This document shows, one piece after another, positions 21,583 to 29,151 of a stretch of 29,197 bases of DNA. The number at the start of each line of letters is the position of its first letter. Positions within the stretch are counted from its first letter, which is position 1. The position numbers and the translations under genes are program-made. Source of the DNA: a virus; IMG/VR virus record IMGVR_UViG_3300044574_000024, positions 1-29,197 of that record; one strand, written 5' to 3'. The notes beneath the pieces were generated by a model. It had not been told where the DNA came from and did no database searches. It worked only from the letters and a program-made list of their open reading frames with translations.

Positions 21583-23508
21583 TTAGCCACCGAAGCGCCC
21601 AATGATTTCATCAAAGACAACGCCGGTTGGGGTTGCAATGAAGTTCAACTGGATGTCGTTGATCGAACGAGCAGGCTTGATGTAGATGTCACCAATGAAC
21701 TGATTCTGATCAATGATCTGCGGTGTATTGTTTGTTTCGTCGCAGACTACGCGATAGTCATAGATTCCGCGCTTTCCGAGAACGTCACGAAGGAACGGTT
21801 CAACAATTCCAACAAAACGAGCGCGAGTAAACTCGTCGTTCAGTTCGAAGAGTGCGTTGCGTGCAGCCTTTGCGATGACCTTTTCGATGTACGAGAACAG
21901 ACGACGGACATTGATATGATCGAATGCCGAGTTCTTGGTCAAGAAGGTCTTGTCACCAAACAACTGAATGCCTTCGCCTGGGAAGGTCGAGACAGGGTTA
22001 ACACCACGACGATAGAGTTCGTCGCGCTGTGCCTTGGTCGGATTCCATGCAAGCTTGATGGCATTCTTGATCAGACCCTTGTTTGGTCCAGCCGGCGAAT
22101 CCCAAGGATTCTGGGTACGCGCCATCAAACCAGCAATGTCGCCGTTCAGAGGAATCCAACGATAGACATTGTTGTAGCGGTCATACATGTACTTCCAGCC
22201 GGAGTCCATGACACCGAAGGCTGAGTGATACATTGGTGTGACATAGTTGATGATGTTGGTCAGTTCGTTGCCTGGCGTTTCGACAACATGAGCAAGCGTT
22301 GGCGAGAATGTCACGATGCAGTCATAGCGAATTTCGGCAATCGACTGGATTGCAAACTGAGCAACCGTGTTGGATGCATCAGCCATCATGATGAACGAAA
22401 CATCCACATCTTCTGGTGTCTGGAACTGAGTAAGTGCCTGAATGATGTTACCATCGGAAGGAGTACCCAGACCACCACCGGACAGATTGTTATATGTCGG
22501 AGCGGTAGGAATGCTGAAGGATGTCTGATTGGCAGTTGCGTGCCAGTTTGTCGCACCAGCGGGATTACCCATCCAGTAGACATACTGAGACTTTTGGAAT
22601 AGAAGCTGCTTGTAGTAGTTTGTCGAACCGTCCTTGTTGACGGCGTCAGAAGCTACGGACGCATATGGATAGGCTTCAAGAACAGTGTTTGCAGTTCCAG
22701 AGAACTTACCGTCACGGTCGACGATTACAATGTGGATTTCGTCGTTCGAACCACCCTGTGCCTCTGTATACTCAGAAGTTCCCGGAGCACCTGGAACAAA
22801 GCGTGAGTATGCCCAACGACGCGAACCAATAGCGACGGTGTTGGCGACATTGAAGGATGCGGTAGCGAATGGCTGAGATACATAGACATTCTTGGAACCG
22901 GTTACATCGTCGATGGCAAGGACTTCAGTCCAGCCAGTGTTTGCGTTACCAGTAAAGTTGATCTGATCGCCGACGGCCAGAGCGCCACCAGCGTCAGTCT
23001 TGACGTTGGCTGAGAAGATGACCATGTTGTTACCGACAGAAATGTTCGCAGTCGCATACAGACGCGACTCAAATGCGTTGCCGGTAGGGCAGAGCGAAAC
23101 GCGCAGCGAGTTACCAAGATCGCCCATATAGCGAGCAGACCATAGGCCGGCGCTGGCAGAACCTGAAGTAATATACTGTGATTCGTAGAAGTTTTCATTA
23201 CGGACAGGCAGACCGGTACCACCGGCCGTTGCGTTCAACGAACCAGAAGCGTTTGCGCGAGCGACCCACAGACCTGACGCATATGAGAGGAATGAGGCAG
23301 CCGTGAACCACGACTTGGCGGTTGCGTCGTTTGGATAGAAGAAGACCTTCTGAAGAGTTGCTTCCGAGTCGATCAAAACTCTTTTTTCGACTGGACCCCA
23401 CTGGAAGTGACCAGCGATTGCGCCCGATGTCTGCGGAATTGCGCGCGCAGTGAGCGTGAAATCGAACTCGTTCACCGTTACTGCTGGCGATAGACTTGGA
23501 ATTGGCAT
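21583..23508 (-). CDS. 18: Tail sheath protein gp18
   Basis: 641 residues (T4 gp18 is 659). Conserved N-terminus VTVNEFDFTLTARAIPQTSG and AIAGHFQWGPVEKRVLIDSE, the QALTQFQTPEDVDVSFIM strand, and the conserved C-terminal domain: GLMARTQNPWDSPAGPNKG, FPGEGIQLFGDKTFLTK, FDHINVRRLFSYIEKVIAKA, then a QFIGDIYIKPARSINDIQLN strand that links neighbouring subunits. Contraction of this sheath drives the tube through the envelope. AGGAG precedes the ATG and a CTAAATAG octamer lies 36 bases upstream. Confidence 0.96.
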   Translation of the reverse strand: MPIPSLSPAVTVNEFDFTLTARAIPQTSGAIAGHFQWGPVEKRVLIDSEATLQKVFFYPNDATAKSWFTAASFLSYASGLWVARANASGSLNATAGGTGLPVRNENFYESQYITSGSASAGLWSARYMGDLGNSLRVSLCPTGNAFESRLYATANISVGNNMVIFSANVKTDAGGALAVGDQINFTGNANTGWTEVLAIDDVTGSKNVYVSQPFATASFNVANTVAIGSRRWAYSRFVPGAPGTSEYTEAQGGSNDEIHIVIVDRDGKFSGTANTVLEAYPYASVASDAVNKDGSTNYYKQLLFQKSQYVYWMGNPAGATNWHATANQTSFSIPTAPTYNNLSGGGLGTPSDGNIIQALTQFQTPEDVDVSFIMMADASNTVAQFAIQSIAEIRYDCIVTFSPTLAHVVETPGNELTNIINYVTPMYHSAFGVMDSGWKYMYDRYNNVYRWIPLNGDIAGLMARTQNPWDSPAGPNKGLIKNAIKLAWNPTKAQRDELYRRGVNPVSTFPGEGIQLFGDKTFLTKNSAFDHINVRRLFSYIEKVIAKAARNALFELNDEFTRARFVGIVEPFLRDVLGKRGIYDYRVVCDETNNTPQIIDQNQFIGDIYIKPARSINDIQLNFIATPTGVVFDEIIGRFGG

Positions 23509-23544
23509 GGATTATTCTCCTTGATAAGCGTAGAATCTCGTCAA

Positions 23545-23552
23545 CTATTTAG
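23545..23552 (-). promoter_or_regulatory. Late promoter octamer of gp18
   Basis: CTAAATAG on the minus strand, in the gap after the gp17 stop and 36 bases before the gp18 ATG. Confidence 0.7.
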
Positions 23553-23577
23553 AGATTCCGGATTCCTACATTTCTCC

Positions 23578-25422
23578 CTATCTCTTAGGCCATAGCTTGC
23601 CCGGTAGCGCAGGATTCTCGCCGTACCAATCAGGGAACTTATGCTTCAACACATCCGATGTATCCATTGAATCTGGAATGTTTGATTCATTATGGACCTT
23701 TACTTTTCGTTCGGGCACACCCTGTCCCTTTTCTGGGATTTTTCTGAGCGTATGTCCGCCATAGTCGTCCAGTTCGTCTTCGTCATCGTCCGTAAAGAAG
23801 CCTGAACCCTCATCGGATTCTTGACCTCGATCCCAGATGCCGAAGAATAGCTGCTCGGATTCATCGATATTCAGATGCTCTTGTTCCAGAACCTTGCGAA
23901 TGTCAAGGGCCGAGTTGCCTTGTGATGCTTCTCGGAAGTATCTCTGGGCCGCAAGCCAAGCAAACTGAACAAGGGCCATAGCTAAGTCATCATGCATTCC
24001 GGGTTCGGACGCAAAGGACTGAAGCGTAGACACAAAGGTCGTGAGTTCCTTGATTGTTTCCGCGTCATTCAGAATCAGCTTGTTTTGCTCAATGAGAGTC
24101 TTGAGATTTGCACAACCCAGACGCTTGGTGGAAGTCGAAGTTTTAATACCATACTGAATGCGCTTCTGGGTGTTTCCGTAACCTCCGGAAACCTGCTGCT
24201 GACCCTTGTTCTTTGGGGCCATCTTCATCAGATTTTCATAGGCGATTTCGTGATGCAGAATGTCCGCAACCTGGGCACCAATGTCATTGATTTCGACCAT
24301 GACGAATGCGTCATTATATTCTGTTCCGATGCGCGCGATCAGCGTCGGAAAGACGAGCGGAGAGATCAGATTGTTGCGATAGCGCAGAACCTGAACATAC
24401 GGAACAGTTGTCACATCGATCACATGAAATGTGGAGTAGTCCAGGCCTTGGCCGTGTGCGACATCTACAACCAAGGCATATGTGTGACCGGTCTTTGGGC
24501 GCTCCCAGATTGCCATGGATTGATCGGGGGTTTCTTCGATGGGTTTAATCCAGGCTAATCGAGCAAGCACATCCCCGTCGATCAAGGTATTGGACGATCC
24601 TAGGAACGAGCATTCGAACTCCTGTTTCCACTGTCGGAGCGATGTGTTTCGAATCGTCTGTGCTTTCCAGCGATCATCTCGTCCAGGTACATCCCACCAG
24701 TTAACTTCTACTGGGAAGTAGTCGGACTCGGAATTCTTGGCATCCATCCACATTCGATAGAACTTGTTCATGCCGTTTGGCGTAGACACAATGAACACTC
24801 TAGTTTTTGCACCAGAAGAAATCGTAGGATAAACCGAGTTGAAGAACTCTTCAGCCACATTGGATGGAATAAATGCGAATTCGTCGAAGAAGATCAGATT
24901 GAATGAGTAACCACGAACGGCGTCTGAAGATGTTGCTGCGGACAGGACCTTCGATCCGTTGCCTAGCTTAATGTCACCTTTGTTCCAGACATCTGCACCA
25001 GGCTGAAGCCACTTGGGCAGCCATTCGTATGCAAGTTGAAGTCTGGACAGAATTTCTCGGGCAGTTGCACCCTTGTTTGCGAGGATGGCTACATTTACAT
25101 TCTTGTTGAAGATGATGTAATGCAGAATCCATGCAACCACACAGGATGTCTTGCCTGTCTGACGAGGAAACTTACAGATGACGAAACGATTATCCGAGAA
25201 GTGTCGCAGCAGGTTTTCCTGATACGGCCAGAGTTCGAAGTTCATCAGACCTTTGTCAACATTGACGATCTTGATATAGTTCTTTGCGAAGTAGACTACA
25301 TCGTCACGGCAGCGCGCATATTCGTCGATTTCCCATTGTGTATAGACATGCTTGTAGCCTGAGCGAACCAGATTCTGGTTGCCTTTGTAGCCTCCACCGG
25401 AAAGTGTTGCTGGACTAGCCAT
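23578..25422 (-). CDS. 17: Terminase large subunit gp17
   Basis: 614 residues (T4 gp17 is 610). ATPase: adenine-binding ELWPYQ near 63, Walker A FPRQTGKT with K91, Walker B NLIFFDEF with D180 and catalytic E181, coupling motif VSTPNG near 212. Nuclease (RNase H fold): YALVVDVAHGQGLD with D320, MVEIND with E377, and MHDDLAMAL with D478/D479. An acidic C-terminal tail (DDDEDELDD) ends in a Lys/Pro-rich stretch. It packages DNA through gp20 and cuts headful ends. The start overlaps the end of gp16 by 8 bases, and a late octamer lies inside gp16. Confidence 0.97.
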   Translation of the reverse strand: MASPATLSGGGYKGNQNLVRSGYKHVYTQWEIDEYARCRDDVVYFAKNYIKIVNVDKGLMNFELWPYQENLLRHFSDNRFVICKFPRQTGKTSCVVAWILHYIIFNKNVNVAILANKGATAREILSRLQLAYEWLPKWLQPGADVWNKGDIKLGNGSKVLSAATSSDAVRGYSFNLIFFDEFAFIPSNVAEEFFNSVYPTISSGAKTRVFIVSTPNGMNKFYRMWMDAKNSESDYFPVEVNWWDVPGRDDRWKAQTIRNTSLRQWKQEFECSFLGSSNTLIDGDVLARLAWIKPIEETPDQSMAIWERPKTGHTYALVVDVAHGQGLDYSTFHVIDVTTVPYVQVLRYRNNLISPLVFPTLIARIGTEYNDAFVMVEINDIGAQVADILHHEIAYENLMKMAPKNKGQQQVSGGYGNTQKRIQYGIKTSTSTKRLGCANLKTLIEQNKLILNDAETIKELTTFVSTLQSFASEPGMHDDLAMALVQFAWLAAQRYFREASQGNSALDIRKVLEQEHLNIDESEQLFFGIWDRGQESDEGSGFFTDDDEDELDDYGGHTLRKIPEKGQGVPERKVKVHNESNIPDSMDTSDVLKHKFPDWYGENPALPGKLWPKR

Positions 25423-25936
25423 TGTTTGCTTCTATAATCCTTTTCTTGGCATCTAGATGATCCATGAGATCGGCCGCAGTTCCTACGAATACAGCCTTCT
25501 CAATGTTTACCTGATTGCCGGTATTGATATTGTCCGACTCCTGCTTGTCGTAGTTCGTCAGACCGGTTGTATTGTTCAACCTATTTATCTCGGCGCGTGT
25601 CTTATGTGTTCCGATAAGTTCCTTCGTCGCTTCGGCTGTCGTTTTTAGCAGATTTGCTAGGACCTCATAGGCGCGGGGTTGCTGAGTGTCGGAAGCAATG
25701 ACCGCCAGTTCTGTCATGGCGTCTTCCGCGACCTTGATGACATTACGCATCTTGCGACGGGCAAAGGCCATATCGTCGTCCTGAGGAGAAACCGGATACG
25801 AATCCTTGACTACAATAGGATCAGGTTCTTTTCTAATCGCGATGGCTGTAGGCTGTCCATTGGTCGTCTTTTGTTGTATCGTATTTCCCGTGACTGGTAC
25901 GCTGATTTCAAGTAGTTCATCCAGAATGTTTTTCAT
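25415..25936 (-). CDS. 16: Terminase small subunit gp16
   Basis: 173 residues (T4 gp16 is 164). The central domain DDDMAFARRKMRNVIKVAED, then AMTELAVIASDTQQPRAYEV and LANLLKTTAEATKELIGTHK, is the coiled-coil oligomerisation region of gp16, with the conserved P-R-A-x-E-V. It recognises or regulates concatemer DNA and stimulates the gp17 ATPase. The start is 13 bases after the gp15 stop; the ribosome site is weak (AAGG about 13 bases away), so coupling with gp15 is likely. Confidence 0.88.
   Translation of the reverse strand: MKNILDELLEISVPVTGNTIQQKTTNGQPTAIAIRKEPDPIVVKDSYPVSPQDDDMAFARRKMRNVIKVAEDAMTELAVIASDTQQPRAYEVLANLLKTTAEATKELIGTHKTRAEINRLNNTTGLTNYDKQESDNINTGNQVNIEKAVFVGTAADLMDHLDAKKRIIEANNG
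25581..25588 (-). promoter_or_regulatory. Late octamer inside gp16, upstream of gp17
   Basis: ATAAATAG on the minus strand within gp16, 158 bases before the gp17 ATG. It codes Glu-Ile-Asn-Arg in gp16, so it could be chance, but an internal promoter would let terminase large subunit be made separately. Confidence 0.35.
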
Positions 25937-25949
25937 AATCTTTCATGCC

Positions 25950-26981
25950 TTATAGGTTAGCGGTTGACGGCCATTCTCTGATGACAGTCGTATATCCATA
26001 GTCGGAATCAGGTGAAGAATTGGCAGGATTTGGTGTTACTGTTATAGTTATGACTTTCTTGTCCGGAATATAGAATGATCCGATGTTTCCGGCCGCATTT
26101 GTGGACACAGACCAGATCTCGGTATTCAACTTAAACGAGCCTCCGAGAACCTTTACCGTCAGACGATTGGTCGGTGAGCCGATCCATTCCAGAACCTGAC
26201 CCACAGCAGACGCGTCTTGCGGATTTTGACCTTGATAGACCAGATCGTCAAACTTATAGGATGCATTGCCGGCGAGGGCGATCATATTCAGAGCAACCTG
26301 ATCGTTCGGAAGCTTGTACTTGGCCGATGAATCATAGATGTTTGAGATGGCCGTCGTGATGACATTCTGGGTAGATGTAGGACCAAAGACCCAGGCCTTC
26401 ATCGTGAACGAAAGCGTCCAGACAATCATGCGCGTTGACTCATAGTCACCTTCATAGTCAATGGACTGATTGACGGCATTCAGTGTAACTGGAATAGTTC
26501 GTGTATCGTCTGGAAAGTCTGACAGAAGATTCAGCGAAAGGGAATACTCAGGTGAGAAGTAGGGTAGAATCTGTTCCACAATCTGATTGCCGTCTTCGAT
26601 ATTGCGTACCAGAATCGAAAGTTCAAAGTTGATGTCGTATGGCGTACCAATATAACGAGAACGCGCACGATTAGAGGTGCCCGGAATAGTGGAGCGATAC
26701 TTGAGATTCGTTTCCTGCTTTCTCATAGGATCATACGCCATGCCGACAATTTCAAACGACATGCGTGGCAAGTTCGTCTGGGTATTACGATTCAGGTCTG
26801 GATCCTGTGCAATCTTGGAAATGAACTTTTCCTTGGGTCCGTATGACAAGGGCACGATCATACGATCCACTTCCGTCGATCTATCTTGACGATAACGAAT
26901 CATGGTAATGTTATTGAACATATTGCCAAATGCGACAACATACTTTCGAATCAGAGCGTTATAGAATGGGGTGCCGAAAAT
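25950..26981 (-). CDS. 15: Tail sheath stabiliser / terminator gp15, apparent ATT start
   Basis: 323 residues are certain from the ATG at 26921. The frame continues upstream as IFGTPFYNALIRKYVVAFGN before MFNNI, which aligns with the N-terminus of T4 gp15 (MFGYFYNSSFRRYATLMGDL), so the conserved start Met corresponds to ATT at 26981. GGAG lies exactly 8 bases before this ATT; no ATG, GTG or TTG occurs in frame between the stop codon at 27018-27020 and 26921. Other family features: RMIVPLSYGPKEKFISKI, YDINFELSILVRNIEDGNQI, VEQILPYFSPEYSLSLNL and RMIVWTLSFTMKAWVFGPTS. gp15 forms the hexamer that ends the tail and binds the neck. Total would be 343 residues (T4 about 272). Confidence 0.85.
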   Translation of the reverse strand: MFGTPFYNALIRKYVVAFGNMFNNITMIRYRQDRSTEVDRMIVPLSYGPKEKFISKIAQDPDLNRNTQTNLPRMSFEIVGMAYDPMRKQETNLKYRSTIPGTSNRARSRYIGTPYDINFELSILVRNIEDGNQIVEQILPYFSPEYSLSLNLLSDFPDDTRTIPVTLNAVNQSIDYEGDYESTRMIVWTLSFTMKAWVFGPTSTQNVITTAISNIYDSSAKYKLPNDQVALNMIALAGNASYKFDDLVYQGQNPQDASAVGQVLEWIGSPTNRLTVKVLGGSFKLNTEIWSVSTNAAGNIGSFYIPDKKVITITVTPNPANSSPDSDYGYTTVIREWPSTANL

Positions 26982-26988
26982 ATTACTT
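26980..26988. repeat. Right-hand copy of a 9-bp direct repeat (endonuclease insert flank)
   Basis: Minus strand AAGTAATAT just before the gp15 start; the same 9 bases occur at 27458-27466 just after the gp14 stop. The two copies bracket the endonuclease ORF. Confidence 0.4.
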
Positions 26989-27017
26989 ACTCCATGTCCA
27001 GGTACCGTCCGGAAGGA

Positions 27018-27470
27018 CTACCTTTTTCGATCCAAGTCTGCGCGCGCGCGCACTTCGGAACCAAAGTTTTCGTGTTGTTTTTTACCTTTTAATGACATAC
27101 TTATTTTATCTTTTCGTTCTTGTGTATAATTTTGATTGGCTATAGCGGATGCTTTTCGTTGATGCGCTCGACCAGATTCCGTCGCAAACCTCCTCTGTTG
27201 AGCCTTAGCCATATTTTGTCTTGCCTCGTCTGAGAGTTTCCGTCCTTTTAGGCTGGTTGATCTTCGATCTTTCGTCTCTTGCGATTGCTTCTTACCAAGC
27301 CGCGACAACCCTATTTTCTTTTTTGATTCTTCGGTATGTTTTTGGCCAAAAAACCAGGCGCCGCCATGATTCCAAGCCTTCTCAATTTGAGTCATGTCTG
27401 GCGGTTCATATTCATACTCCTGGGTCGCGACCTCCAGAAGTTCATCAAGTTTTTTATATATTACTTTCAA
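27018..27470 (-). CDS. NUMOD3-type homing endonuclease relative, probably frameshifted
   Basis: About 150 residues. Repeated NUMOD3-like units are clear: HTEESKKKIGLSRLGKKQSQ, ETKDRRSTSLKGRKLSDEAR and YTQERKDKISMSLKGKKQHE, a DNA-binding module of homing endonucleases. I see no GIY-YIG or HNH catalytic core, so it is a fragment or a DNA-binding remnant. The frame ends at TAG (27018-27020) after a GC-dinucleotide tract (27040-27051). Removing one CG would extend it as RRLGSKKVVLPDGTWTWSK to a TAA at 26983-26985, just before gp15. TTG at 27470 overlaps the gp14 stop and has GGGGG upstream; GTG at 27482 is the other option. It is wedged between genes 14 and 15. Confidence 0.6.
   Translation of the reverse strand: MKVIYKKLDELLEVATQEYEYEPPDMTQIEKAWNHGGAWFFGQKHTEESKKKIGLSRLGKKQSQETKDRRSTSLKGRKLSDEARQNMAKAQQRRFATESGRAHQRKASAIANQNYTQERKDKISMSLKGKKQHENFGSEVRARADLDRKR
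27040..27051. repeat. GC-dinucleotide tract at the endonuclease frame break
   Basis: Twelve bases of alternating G and C, a typical slippage site. One unit fewer would restore a longer reading frame for the endonuclease ORF. Confidence 0.6.
27458..27466. repeat. Left-hand copy of the 9-bp direct repeat
   Basis: Minus strand AAGTAATAT immediately after the gp14 stop codon, matching 26980-26988. Confidence 0.4.
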
Positions 27471-28351
27471 GGTTGCCCCCACGGATTTGTTTCGGTAAAG
27501 TCAGTAATAACATTACCTTCCTGTTGAAGCTGAACATTATCGGATGTGTCGTAGGTTAGGACTGAGTTGCGTGGATCGACATTCGTCAAAGTATACGATG
27601 TTCCAGTTGTTGCACCAATGACATTCTGACCTGGCTGGAATATACCTTTCACATGAATCACATCCAGATTTGCAGTCGATCTTGTCCAGGATGTGACCGT
27701 GCCCTGTGCAGTAGCGGCAGCCAGAGATGCACCCTGATATACAACTTCCGAGAAGGAGTATTCGGATGTTCCTGCACCTACTACGACCGGCAGACGAACC
27801 ATGTATGTGTCCGTGAACTTGACATCATCGATTTCTTCAATGCCAGTAGAGACTTTGTTCTGTGAGAACTTCCACATTTCAGTATAGACTTCCCAGAAGT
27901 ATGGATCGCGACGGCCGAGTTGATAGAAGTTTTTGTCCTTGTCTACGAACTTGATTTCGAACATCTTGCCGAATGTAGGAATCCAGATCAGATCGCCTTC
28001 GCGAGGACGCTGAATCAGATTCTGCGGAACATATCTCATGAAGTGCTTGTTCGTGATGAGTAGATTGGTGCCTTGACGGGCTTCCAGACCAAATTTGGAC
28101 AAGAACTCACCTTCACCTCGATAGTTTTCCACATCCTCGATATACATCGGCATCGCATATGCGCGCTGAAAGTATGCGAGTGGGTCTTCACCGAAGAGCA
28201 TGTCAATCGCATCTTCGGATTCACGCACGATGTAATAGCAGTCGGCCCCGAAGATTTCGATGGCTTCGTTAAGAAGATCATCTACGAGTTGCTGCTCACC
28301 TGTGCGTGATCGCTGTGAGTGAAAGTTGAAATACTTGTTCGTGCCGGCCAT
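27467..28351 (-). CDS. 14: Neck protein gp14
   Basis: 294 residues (T4 gp14 is 256). Family features: KYFNFHSQRSRTGEQQLVDD, LNEAIEIFGADCYYIVRE, LFGEDPLAYFQRAYAMPMYI, then GEGEFLSKFGLEARQGTNLL and DLIWIPTFGKMFEIKFVDKD. With gp13 it forms the neck ring that seals the filled head and joins the tail. The start lies 3 bases after the gp13 stop, so the two are coupled. The C-terminus overlaps the possible start of the downstream endonuclease ORF. Confidence 0.93.
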   Translation of the reverse strand: MAGTNKYFNFHSQRSRTGEQQLVDDLLNEAIEIFGADCYYIVRESEDAIDMLFGEDPLAYFQRAYAMPMYIEDVENYRGEGEFLSKFGLEARQGTNLLITNKHFMRYVPQNLIQRPREGDLIWIPTFGKMFEIKFVDKDKNFYQLGRRDPYFWEVYTEMWKFSQNKVSTGIEEIDDVKFTDTYMVRLPVVVGAGTSEYSFSEVVYQGASLAAATAQGTVTSWTRSTANLDVIHVKGIFQPGQNVIGATTGTSYTLTNVDPRNSVLTYDTSDNVQLQQEGNVITDFTETNPWGQP

Positions 28352-28354
28352 TGA

Positions 28355-29095
28355 TTATCCGATCTGAAACATCGGCGGGAGTTCCATTTCGGACTGAACT
28401 GTTCCCTCGATCTTGTCGATCTCTTGAATAGCTTCGTCGTACAGGACCTGGCCGTTCAGGGTCGTTCCCCCGATCAACTGAATGCCTCCAAACTTCTTGA
28501 GATTCTCACCCCACTGACGCTTGAACAGAGCCGTCGTATACTTCTTGAGCCAACGGTCGTTCCAAATCTTGGTGTTTGTGGTATCGTCAATTGCCACATA
28601 GCAATCGATCACGATGTAGTCTCCGGCAGTGATGTCCGTGCCCCAGTTCGTGTCGAGATAGAGTTTATTGGTCAGACGATTGAAGCGAATAGGAACTTCT
28701 CCAGAAAACAGCATTTCAATGTTGCGTAGGTGTTGCTGGGTCAGGACATAGCCTGTATAGGATGTTGCGTTGTAGTTGTAGATTTCGTTCAGGAATATCT
28801 GATATTTGACATTCCACATGGACAAGGGATTCGACGCCTGAAGAGGCATGATCTTGTTAATGCCCAGAACGAGATCGGATGTAATTGGAACATATCGATT
28901 GGCCACATCGGTCGCGGTGATCTGATATTTGGTATAGGTCGGAAGCACGCCGTCATAGTGATATTCACGGAACCAAGACAATGCTTCGTCGATACGATCC
29001 TCTAGCTGCCAATCATCGACGTTGATTTCGATGACGGGTTGGCCTAGATGGCGCAGACAGTATTGCTTGAGGTCTTCTCGCGATGTGGCTGACAT
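28355..29095 (-). CDS. 13: Neck protein gp13
   Basis: 246 residues (T4 gp13 is 309). REDLKQYCLRHLGQPVIEIN, then VDDWQLEDRIDEALSWFREY, followed by HYDG, is the conserved N-terminus. KYQITATDVANRYVPI and LYLDTNWGTDITAGDYIVID with KIWNDRWLKKYTTALFKRQW complete the family pattern. It binds the portal side of the neck together with gp14. AAGGAAC precedes the ATG and a CTAAATAC octamer lies 23 bases upstream, making it the first gene of a long late operon. Confidence 0.93.
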   Translation of the reverse strand: MSATSREDLKQYCLRHLGQPVIEINVDDWQLEDRIDEALSWFREYHYDGVLPTYTKYQITATDVANRYVPITSDLVLGINKIMPLQASNPLSMWNVKYQIFLNEIYNYNATSYTGYVLTQQHLRNIEMLFSGEVPIRFNRLTNKLYLDTNWGTDITAGDYIVIDCYVAIDDTTNTKIWNDRWLKKYTTALFKRQWGENLKKFGGIQLIGGTTLNGQVLYDEAIQEIDKIEGTVQSEMELPPMFQIG

Positions 29096-29118
29096 TTGTG
29101 ATATGTTCCTTTTATTAT

Positions 29119-29126
29119 GTATTTAG
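29119..29126 (-). promoter_or_regulatory. Late promoter octamer of gp13
   Basis: CTAAATAC on the minus strand, 23 bases before the gp13 ATG. Confidence 0.75.
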
Positions 29127-29151
29127 TGTCATGGTCTAGAATGATTTAGTT

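Noticed and set aside
21520-22224. 234-residue plus-strand ORF opposite gp18
   Set aside because: Antisense shadow of the sheath gene, no ribosome site and no family pattern.
27040-27051. GC tract as Z-DNA or regulatory element
   Set aside because: Only 12 bases; its relation to the reading-frame break explains it better.
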